Below, piece after piece: positions 57,901 to 64,000 of a DNA stretch of 64,000 nucleotides. Made by a program: the position numbers and the translations under genes. The first letter of the stretch is position 1, and every line of letters starts with the position of its first letter. This stretch comes from Calcarisporiella thermophila CBS 279.70 (lineage: Eukaryota > Calcarisporiellomycota), in the NCBI RefSeq assembly GCF_041956535.1, contig NW_027192204.1, forward strand, positions 561,140-625,139. Reading direction: 5' to 3'. The notes below the pieces were generated by a model. That model did not search any database. It was not told the DNA's origin and worked only from the letters and a program-made list of their open reading frames with translations.

Positions 57901-58427
57901 CGCATCTGCAGCATCACGCTCTCTGGGGGGATTTGGAGGGGGGCGGTGGCGCGCACGACGTCCCTGGAGAAGACAACCAGGTTGTTGAACACGGCGGTGG
58001 CCTTGTTCAGCGATTTGAATCGCAGTAGCGCGGAGTTGGTGAGGACGAAGTATTCGCGGTGGATCTTGCGAAAGAGCGACGAGCTGTGGTTGTGCTGCAC
58101 CGGGCCGGCGTACACGAGCTGGATGCTCTCCTCGTCCGCAAAGAGCTCGCGGTTCGAGCCGTTGGAGCCCGAGCTCGAGCTGTTTCCCGAGGGCACCGTG
58201 TACAGCGGGCGCGAGAGCGAGACCACCGAGGCCGCATAGTGGGAGTGCTTCGCCGAGGCGGCCATATCGTGGTGGGGGAGGGACGGGGTGTGGTGAGGGT
58301 GAGGGCTGGATCGCGGGGTGTAGAGTGACTGCTTATCGTAGGGAAAATAGTGGGGCGAGAGGGGAATGAGGGTCAATGGCGTGAGCGAGGGGGAGATGGA
58401 GGACGAGGTGAGGTTAGGAGATGACAT
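54975..58427 (-). CDS. PH and leucine-rich-repeat protein (CARMIL-like)
   Basis: One uninterrupted frame of 1150 codons, strikingly intron-free and GC-rich compared with neighbours. Residues 1-85 are Ser/Pro/His-rich. A PH-like domain covers about 90-230 (EESIQLVYAGPVQHN, REYFVLTNSALLRFKSL, MVLETVNELECWMEALRRA). A second PH-like or linker region follows (about 270-400). Some fifteen leucine-rich repeats of the ribonuclease-inhibitor type run from about 480 to 920 (LRKLDLTGCGIASLG, LNSLFLGGNRIRGEDLG, LRRLDLAGLKLVGP). A helical, then Pro/Ser-rich tail ends the protein. In animals and amoebae PH-LRR proteins of the CARMIL type regulate capping protein and actin; a capping-protein-interaction motif was not identified here, so the name is provisional. 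The start at 58427 lies only 17 nt from the N gap, and an upstream exon could be hidden in it. Confidence 0.8.
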   Translation of the reverse strand: MSSPNLTSSSISPSLTPLTLIPLSPHYFPYDKQSLYTPRSSPHPHHTPSLPHHDMAASAKHSHYAASVVSLSRPLYTVPSGNSSSSGSNGSNRELFADEESIQLVYAGPVQHNHSSSLFRKIHREYFVLTNSALLRFKSLNKATAVFNNLVVFSRDVVRATAPLQIPPESVMLQMRHVYAVYEMEEFRWALRVMHFHPVTKAPAQFVMVLETVNELECWMEALRRATQPWLPLMVTITPSNQQTALERMRRQKDLPDRTERVLLQKIVLLDHPNFPARSAHPALPAEKEVFSHRELSLNVCLAIGRHYFYLLPGAAAADPDYHRIIGHEDRYGLLSIMVIGATGRDDKVNLALRQREGGPRLLTFATAFAGVVISELVRAIDTLTASHQRSYKLLVPDPAPFSGLRPLFDMTKLAGRGLFESLGAYCAGFGAQAARIRVEMESLGLGKPGMRLQLLPPDDGKGYNRFELLVFFRAVRSNPLFREISLRDIHLADLEAWVPRQDEGWATYPDSQQAQHGVNMLTSELYALVVENKNLRKLDLTGCGIASLGMEHTAISVLGSAMQTGQVGLNSLFLGGNRIRGEDLGFLIAGIRGNRKAIRELSIENCGLTTKQLEAVVSALQQTSPEHLTYLDLSANVKNVGCTIGLERLLHDALHLRTLRIRGCTEQIEQLPLRLTKLRHLDIGGIPLSDGQIAFLLSYLSSEVAQCLDTLSVDKCQLHGGQLAQLFRVVPHDLHLSAKENPLARELAMLPKFCYALLDPIGPVSLSLAHTEWDDPSFRELLECLSRNTFLRRLDLAGLKLVGPIEADTGRMLEVLLRENHVLEELDFRGEFLPGEGAVASPMGSMLTGALASLLENRALKRLDITGQGVGDRGAAVISQVLRQNTVLSELAMDANGVTMEGFNLLLSGMTENSTLQKFPRPTRDVRHQIQVLSEEIRATFKYEQEMRFFLAHSTGGDVRRTKEDIDIQLQGRKAAELTRGRIGAVVDEMCLIVEQNRKKLEEVARSHRQHAMRPEAAMPPPSAPLPSTPTTSVALSPTMFSQMSPSLTSTTLYSRKHSKTMSRSKSSSESVSYPSPLLPFSFVPWTCPPAFLADSSPTESAPPSKFSLPPAMRAEMKSGEKEGEPNAAALGPARFLMKQTPPIQAGSN

Positions 58428-58443
58428 GGCGGAAGACGAGCCC

Positions 58444-58798
58444 NNNNNNNNNNNNNNNNNNNNNNNNNNNNNNNNNNNNNNNNNNNNNNNNNNNNNNNNN
58501 NNNNNNNNNNNNNNNNNNNNNNNNNNNNNNNNNNNNNNNNNNNNNNNNNNNNNNNNNNNNNNNNNNNNNNNNNNNNNNNNNNNNNNNNNNNNNNNNNNNN
58601 NNNNNNNNNNNNNNNNNNNNNNNNNNNNNNNNNNNNNNNNNNNNNNNNNNNNNNNNNNNNNNNNNNNNNNNNNNNNNNNNNNNNNNNNNNNNNNNNNNNN
58701 NNNNNNNNNNNNNNNNNNNNNNNNNNNNNNNNNNNNNNNNNNNNNNNNNNNNNNNNNNNNNNNNNNNNNNNNNNNNNNNNNNNNNNNNNNNNNNNNNN
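58444..58798. other. Assembly gap (Ns)
   Basis: 355 undetermined bases. They may hide part of the promoter or first exon of the PH-LRR gene. Confidence 1.
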
Positions 58799-61700
58799 TT
58801 GGTGGGTGTCTTGTGAGGAAACGGGAGGGAGTTAGTCATTCTGACAGGAGAATATGACAGTAGTGAACTTGGGCATGTATTCTTGGGGAGGCTCTCTTTA
58901 GCAAGCGGCTATAGGGCTTACCTTATATTCGGCTTCTTCAAGAGGAAAAGGAGAGGGCGAGGAGAGAGAGAGAGAGAGAGACGGTGCAATAGAGGAGTGG
59001 TATCACGAGTTGAACGCGGTGAAGGAGTCGAGAGTGTCGAGACGAGAAGACTAGAGGGGAGTGCAGGCACTATTACTTAAATAGCATCCGACAAGAGTGC
59101 GTGCCGATAGCCTTGCGAGTTGGTTTGACGCCACGGCCCTGAGGAAAGATGCACCAGACTATTGGGGAGGTGGATCGTTCTTGAAAAAAAAAAAATAAAA
59201 TAAAACAACAAACAAAAAACATTCCATAATCTTTCCTGAGGCAGCCCCTCCCGCTGATGCTCAGGGGGAGCGCCTGCATACATCCAGTCGTGATCAGTGG
59301 AACGGCCCGATCAACGCATGCCTCTTGGCGGGCGCGTCGCGAGCCGCACAGCTCCTTGGGCAAGGCCGCTAAGGATCACGGGCGGCGGCGGGAGAATGGG
59401 TTACGGCAAGAAGGGGGGGGGGATTCCAGATGAACCTTAAAGGCGGTGCCATGCTTTGTGAAATTAGGTTAATTTTCCAGTACCGGTTGCCTATGCTCGG
59501 ATTTCCCCAGTCACCGGCTTAATCGAGCCCAACGTGCCTCATAGCGTCGAGATGCCCTTCAGCAGGCAGCCATTCTGCGAGCCTTGTTTCGCGTGGGGCG
59601 GCCTGCTGAAACGCGCTCTGATACTCCACCATATAGGGTATCTCCTAACCAATCTCCGCATCGGATAATGCGAGGAATTGGCGATGCTCGGTTGTTATGC
59701 ACATGGGCTCGCAACAAGCTAGTGTATGCGAACCCCAGCGGGAAAAAAGCTAATAAGCATGGGAGCCGGTTTCCTTTCTGCGCATTGAGTTTTCCCAAGT
59801 GCCCGACATGCATATCCTGCGGGCAACTCGACCTCTCCTTCCAGTCTTGCACTCTCAAGCCGCTGGAAATATCAAAACCCCCTCGCGCTCCATCCTCCAT
59901 TCGCTTCTAGCCTGGAGCCCAATCTTGGTTGCGGCGGCTTTTATCGCGTCCCTGATATATTACCAGCTGGTCCACCCCATGTGAATCCCTAGCATAGGAC
60001 ATTATGATGTCCTAATCGGCTAGCTCGCTATGTAATTGATTGCCGCCGAATATGGCGCTTTTGTCCTCTCTGTTTTCTCGTTGGATGCTATTGTCCAATA
60101 CTCCACTATTTTAACTTCTCAGTCCACCTCCTCGCACATGATCATTCCCTTGCATTCCCATTTGCTAATACTACAGTTTCAATTGCTAGCAGTAGGAGTG
60201 CATCAATGCAATTGATAGAGGACGAATCCTTTACATGCACGATGAATGGCGGGCTTGAAGCTAGCATCGGACAAAATTGTAATAGCAACTCTTTCTACCT
60301 TCACAAGTTCTTTTGAATAGCCTTTGTAAGCCTTTCTAGTCCAATGCATATCGTATTGGATTGGAGTGGGAAGAGTAGTAGCTAGAGTATCTTTATTGCA
60401 CTCTTTCGACCATCTCTATTAAAGTGTCAGTTCGTTTTCTCTCTAGTGGCATGCTGTATTATGTGCTGCCATTAGTGATTACCCCTCGTTTTTCGCTCTA
60501 CCTAACGTCCGCTACTTCGCAAGAGGCTACAGAGCGGTGCCGGGCAGTCAGCCTTTCCCAAATGATCGGACAACTCTCTCTAAATGGGAAGTATTGGAGG
60601 TTGCAATAGTATATAGTGTGAAATATTCCAAGCATATCCCGGCAATCCAATCTATCAAGGTTATTTATCCATAAAGGACCAGAGAAGGTTGATTCTTAGA
60701 ACAAGTTGCGGGATAGAAATCCCCGCCAGAACCAATGCAAGCGATCGGTGCGGGCGTGGTACACTGTGCTCAGTGAGCTCTTCTCATGGACCGGTGTCGG
60801 AGTATTTGCCATGTATAGAGTGACCATAGTCTTGCCTAATAATGAAATATTCACTGGCAAACTAATTCATTGCTCGGTCGAGAGAGGAAATCCCTTGGTA
60901 TTACACAAATGACTACTACCTGAATCTAGTATTTGGACTGTGTGAGTGCTCAGCCAATCCGATTAGGTAGTTTTACATTCTACCCTTTCATTCCAACAAT
61001 GCTACGTGTCTTCAAAGAATGAAATATGGCTACAAACTGCTTCTATTCATTTTTGGCCGATCCATCCTCTCAGTGGAGATTAGAGCACCTTGGGTTTATC
61101 GTAATATTGCCAGTTTTCAAGCGTCAATAGATCACATGGGGCTAGGTGAGATCCTGGTGTGCCAATGAAATTCAATTCCTAAACTAGGTCGTGGAAGAGA
61201 GAGACGCAAAAGTGAGAAAAGAGGGGAGAAAATGGAGAAATTCTCCTGTGAAGTCCTCTTTAGGCATGGGATGGGGTGGGAAATCCATTCCTGGCTCAAT
61301 GGTAGAGGCATGTCGCGGCTGGTAGATCAGTGAGGACCTCTCTCGCTCTCCTGTATCCCTCCGCGTAACTCATGCGGTACTCTCCAAAATAAGGCCAGGA
61401 TCGCCAGCAAACAGGTGTGTATAGAGTCCTGATCCAATATTTGCCCTTTGCAGGGAAAACGAATCACCGCACTAGAGCCACATCCGGTAGGAGTGGCTTC
61501 ACGCATCTATTTCGTTATATATCCATATATGCAAGCACACCAGCGTTTCCATCCCCTCGCCAAGCGGCCCAGAATGTTTGGCCTCCGGCCTCCGTCTCCG
61601 CAGCCGTCCGCCCACTCTCCCGATTCAATCGGCCGCCGCCTTTCCGAGTCTGAACCCTGGCCGCTGTGCTGACGGTGGTGGGCTCACATATCCCACCGCG

Positions 61701-62029
61701 GCACTAATACATATCTTGCCGGATCATTTCCAAGTGGCCCAAATTCGTGCAAAAAATTCACGCTTTTCCAAGCCGCGTTGCGATTCGCTCGGAAAAAGGT
61801 CACACATTCTCTTCACACATTTATTTCCTCTTCGGCTTTTCCCTGTTAGATCAACGCAGCTCGCATCCATACCCTCGCTCTCCCGTCCTCCTCCTCCCTC
61901 CCCCATTCTCATCGCACTCTTTTGCATTGTTGTTGGCCCTCTAATCTCCGCATTCGCATCACGAGGGTGCATTCTTCCTCTCTCCTCTTTGAATTGCTGT
62001 GATTATCAAGAGAAGCGAGCAGTGGGCTT
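58799..62029. other. 3.2-kb region without a convincing gene
   Basis: Contains a GA microsatellite at about 58960-58980, an A-rich tract near 59185-59215 and a G run near 59411-59420. Several frames of 60-110 codons have no recognisable domain. A frame at 59584-59910 has a CPTCISCG pair and another at 59799-59984 ends in a hydrophobic helix, but neither has splice support. C/T-rich DNA at 61780-62000 is probably the promoter of the phosphatase gene. Confidence 0.5.
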
Positions 62030-63300
62030 ATGGCAACCCAATCGATCTCATTCATCAACAGAAAGAATTCAACCCTGACTCTCGCCCATCCATTTTCCAC
62101 CGCCGCCCCGCTGCTCTCCACCGATTCTGCGCCCATGCCGCCTGCCGCTCAGCCCACCCCTCATCCGCAAACACTGGCCACATTCCCTTTTGTATTTGCT
62201 CTTCGCTACATCGCTCTTTTCTACACATATGTCTTTGGCCTTTTTCAATCAGGATCCAAATCGGTGCGGGATGCCCATGTGATTGATTTAGAGGATACTG
62301 AAGACGAATCTTCGGGGAAAACAAGCGCCTGTGCAACCGACCCCGCAGAGGAAATTGTCATGACTTCAACCGGGATCACCATGAAACCCACTGCACGGCG
62401 CCGTTTTGGAAACCCCAAAGGGGCCAAAGTACGTTTAGCGCCGGCTGGCAGTGGCGCAACCGAATCGGCCGCTTTTGCGGTCAAGTCCCCTGCTGCCTCA
62501 ACCGAAACTGCTGCTTCCGCCACCGGTGCCCCCTCCGCCTCCTTTCCCTCCTCTGGCACCTCGCACACCTCCCCACCTACCGCATACTGGCGTCAAAAAA
62601 CGCTGGTCCTTGATCTGGATGAGACGCTGATTCACTCCACTTCACGCGGCAGCTTCAAGGCGGATGCCCATCACGTTGAAGTGCTTGTCGACAACCACGC
62701 GTGCTTATACTATGTGTACAAGAGGCCCCACGTCGACTATTTCTTGCGCAAGGTGAGCGAATGGTACCGGGTGGTGGTGTATACCGCATCGATGGCCGAG
62801 TACGCAGACCCCGTCATTGACTGGCTTGATCCGCGCGGAAGCATTATTTCTGCACGATATTTTCGAAAAGTAAGCATCCTAACATGGCCTCTATGCTACT
62901 CCACTTTTGACTAACGGAGGGGAAAAAATACTTGTTTCTTTTTCGCACCATAGTCATGCATACAAGGTGACGATGGAAGTTATTTTAAGGACTTGACGAT
63001 TATCGAGCCTGACCTCTCGAAAGTGTGCCTGGTGGATAACTCCCCCGCATCGTTTTGCTTAAATCAAGGTAGAGTAGAAGGATCCCTTTGACTATTCTTG
63101 GCAAGACCTCTATTCCTAACAACCCATGGCCTTGACATACTCTAGAAAACGGAATACCAATAGAAAGTTGGATCAACGATCCTAATGACGAGGCATTGCT
63201 CGACTTGCTCCCCTTTCTTGACGCACTACGCTTTACCGAGGATGTACGCTCCGTGCTCTCCTTGAGATTACTTGGAGTGGAGCAAAGTAAACCTGGGTGA
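62030..63300 (+). CDS. NEM1: Nem1/CTDNEP1-type lipid-metabolism phosphatase (HAD, DxDE type)
   Basis: Three exons (62030-62869, 62954-63068, 63146-63300) join in phase to 369 residues. Nem1 with Spo7 dephosphorylates the phosphatidate phosphatase Pah1 at the nuclear/ER membrane, controlling phospholipid and lipid-droplet synthesis. The HAD nucleophile motif [12 protein letters not shown] has its catalytic Asp near residues 195 and 197. [20 protein letters not shown] and [19 protein letters not shown] follow. The third exon completes the fold with [10 protein letters not shown] and [21 protein letters not shown], standard for the family. An N-terminal hydrophobic segment ([19 protein letters not shown]) is the expected membrane anchor. 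Residues 70-185 are a low-complexity Ala/Ser/Thr linker. Confidence 0.92.
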
Positions 63301-64000
63301 CCTAGGGGAGAGGATTGCGTTATTTTTATTTCCTGGTTCTTTTTTTTTTATTATTTTGAACGGTTGTAAGTGTCTATCTATTTCTATTCATTAAGTAATT
63401 TTTTCTTTCTTTTTTCTTTTTATCTCTCCTTCTTCTTCTATCGCCTCCTTCTCCTTCTCCTTCTCTTTATTATTTTTTTAATTGATATATTAAGATCATT
63501 CTTTGAATCCTCTTTCAGCTAAACTTTTACTTTATATATATATATATACGATGATCTCCTTTTCGATTCTTTTCTTGCCTTCACTTTTACTTTCTTTCTT
63601 CTGCTTTTTTCTGTATTATAAATTCTCTTTTCTTTTCTTTTGTGCTGAATTGATTTTATTTTCCTTAATGGATCGCTGGTATGCCTTTCGCTAGTCTTAC
63701 AAACAGTTCCCATGATAGATCTTGAAAAACAGATGGAACGATTTTTTTATCGTATGACGTAATCAGCCACCATGTGCTGAGAAAAATCGAGTTTTTTTAT
63801 TTATACATATGCGTTTTCTTAAACAATAGTGTTTTTAGCCTCGTCCATGAGAACGCATTGACAAAAAAATATTAAACATAAATTGGATGTTAATCTAACC
63901 ATTTGCTTTAATAAAAAAATGTGGAATGATATAGATGATCACAGCGGAACCATCAATGGCGGGGTACATCTAAAAGGTTTAGCCAGTCGAAGACAGCAGC
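63301..64000. other. Downstream intergenic region
   Basis: T- and CT-rich 3' flank with a (TA)n run at about 63535-63549. No gene is supported up to the end of the window. Confidence 0.5.

Noticed and set aside
61300-61345. tRNA D-arm-like string (GGCTCAATGGTAGAGG)
   Set aside because: No anticodon stem, no TTCGA arm and no matching acceptor stem follow within tRNA length.

Overview
The window reads as nuclear DNA of a filamentous, probably early-diverging fungus (Mucoromycota, Zoopagomycota or a chytrid would fit; this is inference, not proven). Genes are close together and lie on both strands. Most are split by 50-110 nt GT-AG introns, which I placed by reading-frame continuity and family alignment. 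The gene set includes fungal-specific or fungal-type proteins: the cell-fusion protein PRM1, PAN3, an intersectin of the Cin1 type, Erf4 and Nem1. A Crinkler (CRN/CR-type) effector-like gene is also present; such genes are known from chytrids, Glomeromycotina, Mortierella and oomycetes. One assembly gap of Ns lies at 58444-58798.

Layout. 1-3400: a multi-pass membrane protein (cut by the window edge) and a disordered proline/serine-rich protein. 3976-10514: a HECT ubiquitin ligase and PAN3, transcribed divergently. 10515-17440: a repeat-rich accessory island with one intact Crinkler-type gene, two decayed copies, two relics of a transposon-like ORF, a 243-bp MITE and a perfect hairpin. 17661-27556: housekeeping genes, namely a LYR-motif protein, a USP-type deubiquitinase whose catalytic Cys reads as Ser, the OST subunit WBP1/OST48, Erf4, mitochondrial MTO1 and a TMEM128-like protein. 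27557-45425: a secreted glycine-rich protein, the TPR co-chaperone SGT2, two GST paralogues (one frameshifted) flanking PRM1, a membrane-anchored USP, a G-patch protein, a small membrane protein and a signalling-mucin-like surface protein. 45426-46610: a hairpin-rich stretch with an unrecognised ORF. 46611-52945: a six-domain intersectin-like endocytic scaffold/RhoGEF. 53606-58427: a charged unknown protein and a PH-LRR (CARMIL-like) protein. 58799-62029: about 3.2 kb without a convincing gene. 62030-63300: the Nem1-type phosphatase.

Functional themes. Ubiquitin handling recurs (one HECT E3 and two USPs). Membrane and actin traffic recurs too (intersectin, CARMIL-like, PRM1, Nem1, Erf4, SGT2, WBP1). 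These are scattered eukaryotic genes, not an operon. The accessory material is concentrated in the Crinkler island, the secreted protein near 30 kb and the hairpin stretch near 46 kb. Base composition is uneven: the ends (before about 3.4 kb and after about 50.5 kb) look GC-rich, and the middle is AT-rich.
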